A DNA stretch of 7,034 bases from Gemmatimonadota bacterium (GTDB lineage Bacteria; Gemmatimonadota; Gemmatimonadetes; Palauibacterales; Palauibacteraceae). Under the pieces are notes generated by a model. That model saw nothing but the letters and a program-made list of their open reading frames with translations. It searched no databases and had not been told where the DNA came from. Both the position numbers and the translations under genes were made by a program. The stretch is from NCBI GenBank assembly GCA_029863105.1, contig JAOTWC010000077.1, forward strand, positions 1 to 7,034, written 5' to 3'. Below, piece by piece: positions 1-6,698 of this stretch (the stretch's first letter is position 1; each line of letters opens with the position of its first letter).

Positions 1-15
1 ACGCCTCCCCGCAAA

Positions 16-37
16 ATACTATACCCTGGTAGAGTAT
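16..37. promoter_or_regulatory. Probable CsoR operator (copper-responsive palindrome)
   Basis: An imperfect 22-base palindrome centred between 26 and 27. The inner half-sites are TACC (22-25) and GGTA (28-31) around a CT centre; the outer half-sites are ATACT (16-20) and AGTAT (33-37); only the A21/G32 pair breaks symmetry. CsoR operators known from Mycobacterium and Bacillus have a short C/G tract flanked by AT-rich inverted repeats with TACC...GGTA-like cores, which this resembles. It lies about 40 bases upstream of the csoR start in an otherwise GC-rich region, so autoregulation is the natural reading. A -10-like TATACA occurs at 35-40 at its right edge, but I see no convincing -35 at the right spacing, so the promoter itself is not assigned. 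The site is seen; its use by this CsoR is inferred. Confidence 0.7.
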
Positions 38-65
38 ACAAAAGGAACGTTGGACGCCCGGAGAC

Positions 66-77
66 GCCAGGAGCAAA
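66..77 (+). promoter_or_regulatory. Ribosome binding site deciding the csoR GTG start
   Basis: AGGAG at 69-73 lies 4 bases before GTG at 78. The octamer GCCAGGAG occurs here (66-73) and again just inside the gene (81-88), but the second copy has no start codon at a usable distance. The only nearby ATG codons (111 and 117) lack a ribosome site, which favours the GTG. Confidence 0.6.
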
Positions 78-389
78 GTGGCCAGGAGACGCGACGAAGT
101 TCCGCATTCGATGGGCATGCCCGTGCAGACGAAGGATGATCTTCTCAAACGTCTGTCTCGGGTGCGCGGCCAGGTCGACGGCGTTCGTCGGATGATCGAC
201 GAAGAGCGCTATTGCCCCGACATCATGCAGCAGATCTCCGCCGCCCACTCCGCGTTGCGCGCCGCCGAGAAAGTGCTTCTGACCAGTCATCTCGATCACT
301 GCGCGACCCATGCCATTGCGCAGGGCGGCGAGTCGGCGGAGCACGCCAGAGCTGAGCTCGTGGACCTGTTCTACCGCTACATGCGATGA
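78..389 (+). CDS. csoR: CsoR-family copper-sensing transcriptional repressor
   Basis: A 103-residue all-helical repressor of the CsoR/RcnR/FrmR family (DUF156), expected to act in the cytoplasm as a dimer or tetramer that releases DNA on binding Cu(I). The family signature is clear: LLKRLSRVRGQVDGVRRMI at about residues 22-40, then Y45-C46, then H71 and C75 in LLTSHLDHC. The C46/H71/C75 spacing (25, then 4) equals C36/H61/C65 of Mycobacterium tuberculosis CsoR, the trigonal Cu(I) site, and Tyr directly before the first Cys also matches. FrmR- or RcnR-type sensors would need a different metal or aldehyde residue set, so copper is the best assignment. Start is GTG, supported by AGGAG at 69-73. 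A palindrome at 16-37 is the likely operator. The stop codon overlaps the next start as ATGA (386-389), and the rest of the operon is copper/silver efflux, which agrees with the metal inferred from the protein. Confidence 0.93.
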   Translation: MARRRDEVPHSMGMPVQTKDDLLKRLSRVRGQVDGVRRMIDEERYCPDIMQQISAAHSALRAAEKVLLTSHLDHCATHAIAQGGESAEHARAELVDLFYRYMR

Positions 390-799
390 GGTCCAGCGTC
401 CCGAGCATCCGTGCGCTGTTGCTCGTCGCAATCGTGCTCCAGGCAATCGGAGCAGCCGCGCCGGCGGGGTGCGCCGGCATGTCCGCCACCCCGGGAAACC
501 GGGATCATTCCGTCCCGACGGTCGGCAGCGGCGACGCAAGCTCTGTTCACGAGCATTCCACATACGAAGCCGCGGTAGACCCCGTCTCGTGCGAGTGTGA
601 CCCGAGTGCGCCAACCGAGTCGGACAAGCACCGGTTCGGGTCGTGCCAGATGGCCACCCACTGCGTGAGCAGCCCGGCAGTCACTGCCCAGGCGGCTCCC
701 GTATGCGATCCGACCGTTGAAGACGGAATGCCGTCCGACCTGGGTTGGCAGCCACGGACTGTCACGCTTCCCCACCCCACGCCGCCCCCAAGAGCCTAG
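386..799 (+). CDS. Small secreted Cys/His-rich protein, function unknown
   Basis: A 137-residue protein I cannot name. It starts at an ATGA overlap with the csoR stop and has no ribosome site of its own, so translation probably depends on coupling. Residues 1-28 look like a signal peptide: an Arg-containing start, then a hydrophobic run LLLVAIVLQAIGAAAPAG. C29 follows directly, but with Pro at -3 the site is not a good lipobox, so cleavage by signal peptidase I is as likely. The remainder has low predicted structure, with six cysteines (29, 69, 71, 87, 93, 107; note C69-E-C71) and six histidines (41, 55, 57, 82, 92, 130), and ends in a Pro-rich TPPPRA tail. Place and composition suggest a periplasmic copper-binding or accessory protein, in the position where some cus operons carry a CusF-like chaperone, but it shows no CusF resemblance. 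A spurious reading frame is possible though unlikely given the coupling and signal peptide. Confidence 0.65.
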   Translation: MRSSVPSIRALLLVAIVLQAIGAAAPAGCAGMSATPGNRDHSVPTVGSGDASSVHEHSTYEAAVDPVSCECDPSAPTESDKHRFGSCQMATHCVSSPAVTAQAAPVCDPTVEDGMPSDLGWQPRTVTLPHPTPPPRA

Positions 800-812
800 C
801 CCCCCTGATCTC

Positions 813-840
813 GATGAGCGCCCTTGCAAGGCCGCTCATC
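813..840. repeat. 28-base imperfect palindrome / hairpin between operon genes
   Basis: GATGAGCG at 813-820 is the exact reverse complement of CGCTCATC at 833-840; between them, after one C/C mismatch (821/832), lies the self-complementary CCTTGCAAGG (822-831). As RNA it would fold into an 8-bp GC-rich stem topped by a second short stem. No T run follows (841 onward is GC-rich), so it is not an ordinary intrinsic terminator. It lies 13 bases after the small secreted protein's stop and 80 bases before the channel gene start, in the only sizeable gap of the operon. Likely roles are transcript processing or stability, attenuation, or a protein binding site; the sequence does not decide. Confidence 0.6.
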
Positions 841-910
841 GCAGTCGCCGCCCGTTCCGGGGGATACGATGCCGACTGTCGCCCGGCGCACACGAAACAG
901 TTCAACATCC

Positions 911-920
911 AGGAGGCCGC
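911..920 (+). promoter_or_regulatory. Strong ribosome binding site fixing the channel gene start
   Basis: A full AGGAGG (911-916) lies 4 bases before GTG at 921. The GTG is directly followed by a signal peptide, so this start is preferred over the upstream in-frame ATG at 717. Confidence 0.75.
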
Positions 921-2180
921 GTGGTCTCTATTCGATACCTGTCGCTGGCGATGCTTCTGGTCGCTACGTCCGGAGTTCCGTCCGAAGCCCGGTCGCAGAC
1001 GCCGGCTTCGGACACTCTGCGGCTGGCCGATGTGGTAGCCGAGTTCAAGCAGGCGAATCCGATGCTGACGGCCGCCCGATTCGCCGCCGAGGCATCGGCG
1101 GCGCGGGTCTCTCAGGCGGGGGCGCTGCCGGATCCGATGCTCCTCCTGGGCCTGATGAACCGTCCGCTGGACGGCGGCGCCGATCAGATGATGACCATGA
1201 ATTGGGTTGGTGTGTCGCAGACGCTGCCATGGCCCGGGAAGCTTGGCTTCAGCGAGCGGCGGGCGGAGCATCTGGCTCGAGCGTCGGATCTGGACGCCGA
1301 CGAGATGGAGGCCGCGCTGATCGCCGGCTTGAAGTCGGTCTACTTCCAGGTGGCGTTCATGGATCGGGCCCAGGACATCATGCAGGCGACGCGGGACCTG
1401 CTCAGAGACTTCCTCGAAGTCACATCGGCGCAGTACGCCGTCGGAACCGGGCTGCAGCAGGACATCCTTCAGGCGCAGGTCGCAATCGCGCGCATGACGG
1501 CCGACATCACCGTCGTGCAGCAGAACCGCATTGCCATGGCGGCCAGGCTGAACGCGCTTCTCGGCCGACCGGCCACTGTTCCCTTGGGAGCGCTGGAGCT
1601 GCCCGCGCCGGACGACCCGGTTCCCGAGGTCGAATCGCTGATGCTGATGGCTGCCGAACGTCGTCCGGCGATCATGGCCGCACGCGAACGGGCGCTGGCC
1701 GCAGAGGCCGACTACCGGGCCGCCCGCCGCGCCGTGTACCCGGACTTCAACCTGGCGCTGGGATACGGCCAGCGTCCCCAGTTCGACGACCTCGCGACCC
1801 TACAGGTCGGAATCACCGTCCCTGTCTGGGCGGGCTCCAGCCAGTTGCCCAAGCGGCGTGAAATGGAGGCCATGCGGTCGATGGAGGAGGCCCGGGAACT
1901 GAATCTCCACAATGAGACCTTTGCCCGGTTGGCGGAGCTCCGTGCCTCGGCGGTGCGAGCCCGAGACCTCGCGAGTCTGTATGAGACTTCGATCCTTCCC
2001 CAGGCGGGCGCAGCCGTCGAGTCGTCCCTGTCGGCCTACCGGGTGGGGGGCGTGGATTACATGACTCTGCTCACCAACCAGATGACGGTGAACCAATTCG
2101 AGATCGAGAGCGTCCGCCTCGCGGCGGAATACCAGGAATCCGTGGCCGCAATCGAGGCCCTGACGGGAGCTGGAGAATGA
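921..2180 (+). CDS. cusC: TolC/CusC-type outer-membrane efflux channel
   Basis: A 419-residue outer-membrane efflux protein (OEP family), the exit duct of the tripartite metal pump encoded with the next two genes. Residues 1 to about 25 form a signal peptide (hydrophobic YLSLAMLLVATSGV, likely cleaved near EARS). Two OEP repeats follow, roughly residues 32-210 and 230-415, rich in long Ala/Glu/Arg helices. QTLPWPGKL at 100-108 is typical of channels from heavy-metal RND operons. A Met-rich stretch (M73, M79, M90, M91, M93) lies in the segment that forms beta-barrel and loops in this family and may be metal-related. Unlike E. coli CusC, the signal peptide has no lipobox cysteine, so the protein is probably not lipidated. 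The GTG start is chosen from AGGAGG at 911-916 and the signal peptide; starting at 717 would add 68 residues of non-signal sequence and overlap the previous gene. Its stop overlaps the adaptor start as ATGA. The family is sure; the cusC symbol rests on context. Confidence 0.9.
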   Translation: MVSIRYLSLAMLLVATSGVPSEARSQTPASDTLRLADVVAEFKQANPMLTAARFAAEASAARVSQAGALPDPMLLLGLMNRPLDGGADQMMTMNWVGVSQTLPWPGKLGFSERRAEHLARASDLDADEMEAALIAGLKSVYFQVAFMDRAQDIMQATRDLLRDFLEVTSAQYAVGTGLQQDILQAQVAIARMTADITVVQQNRIAMAARLNALLGRPATVPLGALELPAPDDPVPEVESLMLMAAERRPAIMAARERALAAEADYRAARRAVYPDFNLALGYGQRPQFDDLATLQVGITVPVWAGSSQLPKRREMEAMRSMEEARELNLHNETFARLAELRASAVRARDLASLYETSILPQAGAAVESSLSAYRVGGVDYMTLLTNQMTVNQFEIESVRLAAEYQESVAAIEALTGAGE

Positions 2181-3424
2181 GAATGTGTACTCACGAGACC
2201 ATGCGGCTGCCCAAGCGGCGCCTCGGTCTGTTCGCCGCCGTGCTTGTCGCAGGCGTCGCCTTGCTGGCCGCGTGCGGCGGGGGCTCGGAGAACGGAGCCT
2301 CACTCGAGATGACACCCGAGGAGCACGCGCGCATGCAGTCAGGCGGGCAGGGGGAAGTGGATAGTACGGGCGCCGCCGTGCGCCAGCCCGTGCACCTGAC
2401 AGGTTCGCAGGAGACGGCGCTCGGCGTCGTGTACCTGACGGTGGATTCCCGGACTCTGGAGCGGACCGTCCGCACCGTGGGACGCGTCGTCACGGCGGAG
2501 GATCGGGTCGTCGACGTGACGCTGAAGGTCGAAGGTTTCGTCGACAAGCTATACGTGGGCACGACGGGCGAAGCGGTGCGACGGGGCCAACCGCTGCTGA
2601 CTCTCTACAGCCCGGAACTCGTGGCCGCGCAGGAAGAACTGCTGACGGCCAAGCGGCTTGCCTCTCGCGTGGACTCGACGGCCGGGGAGGCGTGGCGCAG
2701 CGCACAGGCGATGCTGGAGGCATCCCGTCGCCGCCTGTCGTACTGGGATATCGGCGGCGATCAGGTCGAACGCCTCGAGCAGACCGGAGTCGTGACGAGG
2801 ACCATGACCCTGACGGCACCGGTGAGCGGCATCGTCCTCGAAAAGGCCGTTCTTGAGGGACAGCGCATTACACCGGGGTCCCTGCTGTACCGGCTCGCCG
2901 ATCTGTCGGAAGTCTGGGTAGAAGGCGACGTGTTCGAGCAGGATCTCCAGTTCGTCGAACTGAACTCACAGTCGCACATGGAAGTGGCTGCCTATCCGGG
3001 CGAACATCTCATGGGCCGGGTCAGCTTCGTCTACCCGACCGTCAACGTAGCCAGTCGTACGAACAGAGTCCGGGTAGCCGTTGCGAACCCGGATCAGCGG
3101 CTGAAGCCGGGCATGTTCGCCACGATGTTCTTCGATGCGCAGCTCCCGGAGGCCGTGACGCTGCCACTCGAAGCAGTGTTGATAACCGGCACGCGCAACC
3201 TCGTATTCGTGCGCGATACAGCCGACGGAATGCTCCACCCGCGTGAAGTCGTCCTGGGGGCTCAATCGGGCGGCTTCGTTCAGATTCTCTCGGGACTGGA
3301 ATCCGGGGAGACGATTGTCGGGTCGGCAAACTTCCTCGTGGATGCGGAAAGCCGGCTGGGCAGTACCGAGAGCGACATGCCCGGGATGCAGCACGACTCC
3401 GGGCTGCCCGGAGCACGACAATGA
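2177..3424 (+). CDS. cusB: CusB-type periplasmic adaptor (membrane fusion) lipoprotein
   Basis: A 415-residue adaptor linking the CusA pump to the outer-membrane channel. The N-terminus has a lipoprotein signal: Arg/Lys-rich start, hydrophobic LGLFAAVLVAGVALLAAC, lipobox L30-A-A-C33, then GGGSEN. VEGFVDKLYVGTTGEAVRRGQPLLTLYSPEL (the YSPEL at 144-148) is the first half of the lipoyl-like domain, followed by a helical hairpin (about 150-205), the second half (TAPVSGIVLEKAVLEGQ) and the beta-barrel and membrane-proximal parts. The first mature segment carries M45, H50 and M53 (MTPEEHARM), and the tail carries M401, M404 and H406 (MPGMQH). These could bind Cu(I), as N-terminal Met residues do in E. 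coli CusB, though the residues do not align one to one. There is no YTCPMHP heavy-metal-binding motif. The start at 2177 overlaps the preceding stop; ATG at 2183 is an alternative with better spacing to GGAG at 2172-2175, and the lipobox is the same either way. The stop overlaps cusA as ATGA. Confidence 0.93.
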   Translation: MRMCTHETMRLPKRRLGLFAAVLVAGVALLAACGGGSENGASLEMTPEEHARMQSGGQGEVDSTGAAVRQPVHLTGSQETALGVVYLTVDSRTLERTVRTVGRVVTAEDRVVDVTLKVEGFVDKLYVGTTGEAVRRGQPLLTLYSPELVAAQEELLTAKRLASRVDSTAGEAWRSAQAMLEASRRRLSYWDIGGDQVERLEQTGVVTRTMTLTAPVSGIVLEKAVLEGQRITPGSLLYRLADLSEVWVEGDVFEQDLQFVELNSQSHMEVAAYPGEHLMGRVSFVYPTVNVASRTNRVRVAVANPDQRLKPGMFATMFFDAQLPEAVTLPLEAVLITGTRNLVFVRDTADGMLHPREVVLGAQSGGFVQILSGLESGETIVGSANFLVDAESRLGSTESDMPGMQHDSGLPGARQ

Positions 3425-6400
3425 TCAACCGGATCATCTCCTGGTCGCTCCACAACCGTTTCCTGGTTCTGCTCGCCTCCGTCGCGCTCACCATTGCCGG
3501 CATGTGGGCCATGCTGACGACACCGCTGGACGCGATTCCGGACCTGTCCGACGTACAGGTGATCGTGCAGACGGACTTCCGGGAGCAGGCCCCCGATATC
3601 GTCGAGGACCAGGTCACGTACCCGATCACCATCGAAATGCTCAAGGTCCCTGGAGCGCGCGTGGTGCGGGGTTATTCATTCTTCGGGCTGAGCCTGGTCT
3701 ACGTGATCTTCGAGGACGGGACCGACATCTACTGGGCCCGGTCGCGGGTGCTCGAGTATCTGAATGGAATCCGGCAGCAACTTCCCGCGGGCGTGGAGCC
3801 GACTCTCGGGCCGGATGCTACGGGTGTTGGCTGGGTGTACGAATACGTGCTGGAATCGGACAGCCTCGACCTGGCTGAACTTCGAACTCTCCAGGACTGG
3901 TACATCCGATACCAGCTGACCGCTGTCCCGGGGGTGGCGGAGGTGGCCAGCCTGGGCGGATACCAGAAGCAGTATCAGGTGGAGGTCGATCCCGAGAGGT
4001 TGCGGGCATTTGACATCCCTGTCACACGTGTCGCGCAGGCGATCGGCGCGCACAACATCGACATCGGGGCGCGCGTTCTCGAGATGGGCGGGCGCGAGTA
4101 CATGATCCGGGGCCTCGGATACCTGGACGACATCGACGACATCCGTGATGTGACAGTTGGAGCGACGCCGAGCGGTACGCCGATCCGCGTGGCCGATGTG
4201 GCTACCGTGCAGATCGGGCCCGCCCCGCGGCGCGGAGCGGCGGATCTGGATGGCCGTGGCGAGGTAGTCGCGGGGATCGTGGTGATGCGATTCGGGGCGG
4301 ATGCTTACAAGACCATCCAGCTCATCAAGGAACGAATCGCGGAGATTCAGGCGGGCCTTCCGCCGGGCGTCCGGCTGCGGGTCGCCTACGACCGAAGCGA
4401 CCTCATCCACAGGGCGATCGAGAACCTCAGGGAGAAGCTCCTCGAGGAATCCCTGATCGTTGCTGCGGTGGCGATCATCTTCCTGCTCCACTTCCGATCG
4501 GCGCTGGTGGCCATCGTCACACTGCCTCTGGGCATCCTGATATCGTTCATCGTGATGCGCATCATCGGGGTGAACGCGAACATCATGAGCCTCGGAGGCA
4601 TCGCGATCGCGATCGGTGCGATGGTCGACGCTGCCATCGTGATGATCGAAAATATGCACAAACATCTGGAGCGTTCGCATGACGACCTCGAAGCGGGTCG
4701 GGTGTCCCATTGGGACATCGTCGCGGCGAGCGCGAAGCAGGTCGGTCCTCCGCTGTTCTTCTCGCTGTTGATCATCACGTTCAGCTTTCTCCCCGTATTC
4801 GCCCTCGAGCAGCAGGAAGGCCGGCTGTTCAAGCCGCTGGCGTTCACCAAGACGTTCGCGATGGCCGGGTCAGCGTTTCTCTCGATCACGCTCGTTCCCG
4901 TGCTCATGGGATATCTGATCAGGGGGAAGATCCGGCGGGAGTCCCGAAATCCCATCAACCGATTCCTCCGATGGCTTTACCGCCCGGTGATCAGCTTCGC
5001 GACACGCCGTCCGTGGATGGTCGTGCTCGTCGCGCTGGGGGTGCTTGCCGTGACGATCCTTCCGTGGCGCCGGCTGGGCAGCGAGTTCATGCCGGCGCTT
5101 CATGAAGGCTCGGTGCTGTTCATGCCGACGACGGTGCCCGGCGCCTCGATCGCCCAGGCGCGCGAGATCATGCAGTACCAGGACGGTGTACTCGCCTCTT
5201 TCCCCGAAGTAGCTACCGTTCTCGGGAAAGCCGGGCGCGCGCAGACCGCGACGGACCCTGCACCTCTGGACATGTTCGAGACCACGATCACCCTGGTCCC
5301 CGAGAAAGACTGGCGACCGGGAATGACCTACGAGCGCCTCGTCACAGAGATGGATGAAGCCACGCGGCTCCCTGGCGTCACCAACGCCTGGACGATGCCG
5401 ATCAAGGGGCGGATCGACATGCTCGCGACCGGGGTGCGAACCGCCGTCGGCATCAAGATTTTCGGTCCCGACCTGGATTCATTGCAGGCCATCGGCGAGC
5501 GCGTCGAGCGGATCATGCAAGGTGTGCCCGGCACACGCAGCGCCTTCGCGGAACGTGGCGTATCGGGGTATTACGTCGACATCGATATCGACCGCACGGA
5601 GGCCGCTCGGTACGGACTCAACGTGGGCGACGTTCACGGCGCGATCATGGCGTCGGTCGGAGGGACGAACGCGGCTATCACGGTGGAAGGACGCGAGCGC
5701 TACGAGGTAAACGTGCGCTACCCCCGGGAGCTTCGCGACGACATCCAGAAGATCCGGGATGTGCTGATTCCCGCGATGGACGGCACGCCGATCCCGCTGG
5801 GACAGGTCGCACGAGTGGAAGTGGTCCAGGGCCCCATGGCCGTCAAGACGGAAGATGCGTTTCCCGTCACGATCGTTTTCGTGGACATCGATAGCGAGGA
5901 CGTCGGAGGCTATGTGCGAGAAGCTCAACTGGCGGTGGCCGATCAGCTGACCCTTCCGACCGGATACACGTTGATGTGGAGCGGACAGTACGAGTTCATG
6001 CAGCGGGTCAAGGCAAGGATGCAGCTCGTCGTTCCCGTCACGCTCGCGATCATCTTCCTGCTGCTGTACTTGAATTTCAGGGGCGTCGCCGAATCGTTGA
6101 TCGTGATGACGGCGCTGCCCTTCTCCCTGGTCGGGGGCATCTGGTTTCTCTGGCTGCTCGGCTACAACACGAGCGTGGCAGTATGGGTGGGGTTCATCGC
6201 GCTGGCAGGAGTAGCCGCGGAGACAGGTGTGGTGATGCTCATCTACCTCGACGAGGCGTACACCAGGCGGAGCATCGAAGGGCGAATGGTCTCTGCGTCC
6301 GACGTGGCCGCAGCGGTGCAGGAGGGTGCGCTCGAGCGGCTTCGCCCGGTTGTGATGACGGTGACGGCGATCATCGCGGGACTGACGCCGATCCTCTGGA

Positions 6401-6582
6401 GCTCGGGGACCGGTGCGGACGTGATGAAACGCATCGCATCTCCCATGGTGGGCGGGCTGCTGACTGCCACGGTGCTCACGCTGGTAGTGATCCCCGCCCT
6501 GTATGTGCTGTGGCGACGCTGGCAGGTCGGTCGTCTCCGAGAGCGGCCTGATCCAGCGGATAACACACAATCTGTTGCATAG
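3421..6582 (+). CDS. cusA: CusA-type Cu(I)/Ag(I) RND efflux pump
   Basis: A 1053-residue inner-membrane, proton-driven RND transporter of the heavy-metal (HME) class, full length compared with E. coli CusA (1047). It has TM1 near residues 14-32, two large periplasmic domains, and TM bundles at about 340-550 and 865-1040. The copper site is complete: M568, M618 and M667 match E. coli M573, M623 and M672. The methionine relay also matches: M389, M401, M408, the Met in FTKTFAMAG, that in VLMGYLIRGK, and M1002. Channel charges R83, E562, D612, E620 and R664 are kept; R673 replaces K678. TM4 has the copper-type AMVDAAIVMIEN with D403 (E. coli D405), and E934 matches E939. The third member of the proposed proton relay, K984, is V977 here (RPVVMT instead of RPKAMT), as in CzcA-type pumps. 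Start is ATG overlapping the cusB stop, with GGAG at 3410-3413. Cu/Ag is preferred over Zn/Co because of the methionines. Confidence 0.96.
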   Translation: MINRIISWSLHNRFLVLLASVALTIAGMWAMLTTPLDAIPDLSDVQVIVQTDFREQAPDIVEDQVTYPITIEMLKVPGARVVRGYSFFGLSLVYVIFEDGTDIYWARSRVLEYLNGIRQQLPAGVEPTLGPDATGVGWVYEYVLESDSLDLAELRTLQDWYIRYQLTAVPGVAEVASLGGYQKQYQVEVDPERLRAFDIPVTRVAQAIGAHNIDIGARVLEMGGREYMIRGLGYLDDIDDIRDVTVGATPSGTPIRVADVATVQIGPAPRRGAADLDGRGEVVAGIVVMRFGADAYKTIQLIKERIAEIQAGLPPGVRLRVAYDRSDLIHRAIENLREKLLEESLIVAAVAIIFLLHFRSALVAIVTLPLGILISFIVMRIIGVNANIMSLGGIAIAIGAMVDAAIVMIENMHKHLERSHDDLEAGRVSHWDIVAASAKQVGPPLFFSLLIITFSFLPVFALEQQEGRLFKPLAFTKTFAMAGSAFLSITLVPVLMGYLIRGKIRRESRNPINRFLRWLYRPVISFATRRPWMVVLVALGVLAVTILPWRRLGSEFMPALHEGSVLFMPTTVPGASIAQAREIMQYQDGVLASFPEVATVLGKAGRAQTATDPAPLDMFETTITLVPEKDWRPGMTYERLVTEMDEATRLPGVTNAWTMPIKGRIDMLATGVRTAVGIKIFGPDLDSLQAIGERVERIMQGVPGTRSAFAERGVSGYYVDIDIDRTEAARYGLNVGDVHGAIMASVGGTNAAITVEGRERYEVNVRYPRELRDDIQKIRDVLIPAMDGTPIPLGQVARVEVVQGPMAVKTEDAFPVTIVFVDIDSEDVGGYVREAQLAVADQLTLPTGYTLMWSGQYEFMQRVKARMQLVVPVTLAIIFLLLYLNFRGVAESLIVMTALPFSLVGGIWFLWLLGYNTSVAVWVGFIALAGVAAETGVVMLIYLDEAYTRRSIEGRMVSASDVAAAVQEGALERLRPVVMTVTAIIAGLTPILWSSGTGADVMKRIASPMVGGLLTATVLTLVVIPALYVLWRRWQVGRLRERPDPADNTQSVA

Positions 6583-6600
6583 ACAACTATTAACCCGCGT

Positions 6601-6633
6601 CAGGTGGACGAAACATTGGCCGAAAACCACCTG
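6601..6633 (+). terminator. Weak stem-loop after cusA, possible operon end
   Basis: CAGGTGG (6601-6607) and CCACCTG (6627-6633) form a 7-bp stem with a 19-base loop, starting 18 bases after the cusA stop. No T run follows, so it is not a standard intrinsic terminator. It is the best candidate for an operon end in the 116-base gap before pdhA, but the long loop makes it weak evidence. I found no convincing promoter for pdhA in the same gap. Confidence 0.3.
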
Positions 6634-6698
6634 TCCGGCTAAGTTCCGCGGCTCGCCAGAAGGATTGAGCGGACACGACACCGACCCGGGAAACGCGC

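Noticed and set aside
813..840. Palindrome read as an intrinsic terminator
   Set aside because: No T run follows the stem, and the genes on both sides appear to belong to one functional unit.
717..920. N-terminal extension of the channel gene from the ATG at 717
   Set aside because: The extension is Arg/Pro-rich with no family resemblance, overlaps the small secreted gene by 83 bases, and would bury the signal peptide; GTG at 921 has AGGAGG 4 bases upstream.
824..1861. 345-residue open frame on the plus strand in another frame of the channel gene
   Set aside because: Gly/Arg-rich composition typical of a frame-shifted GC-rich gene; the overlapping frame has a clear OEP-family protein.
3676..4710. 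344-residue open frame on the minus strand
   Set aside because: Antisense shadow of cusA, with low-complexity His/Asp/Arg composition and no family signature.
6574..6593. GTTG/CAAC small inverted repeat and TATTAA as a pdhA promoter or terminator
   Set aside because: The stem is only 4 bp and overlaps the cusA stop; no -35 at suitable spacing from TATTAA.
5479..6681. 400-residue open frame on the minus strand
   Set aside because: It lies antisense to cusA, its product is His/Arg/Asp-rich with no recognisable domain, and it is the usual shadow frame of a GC-rich gene.
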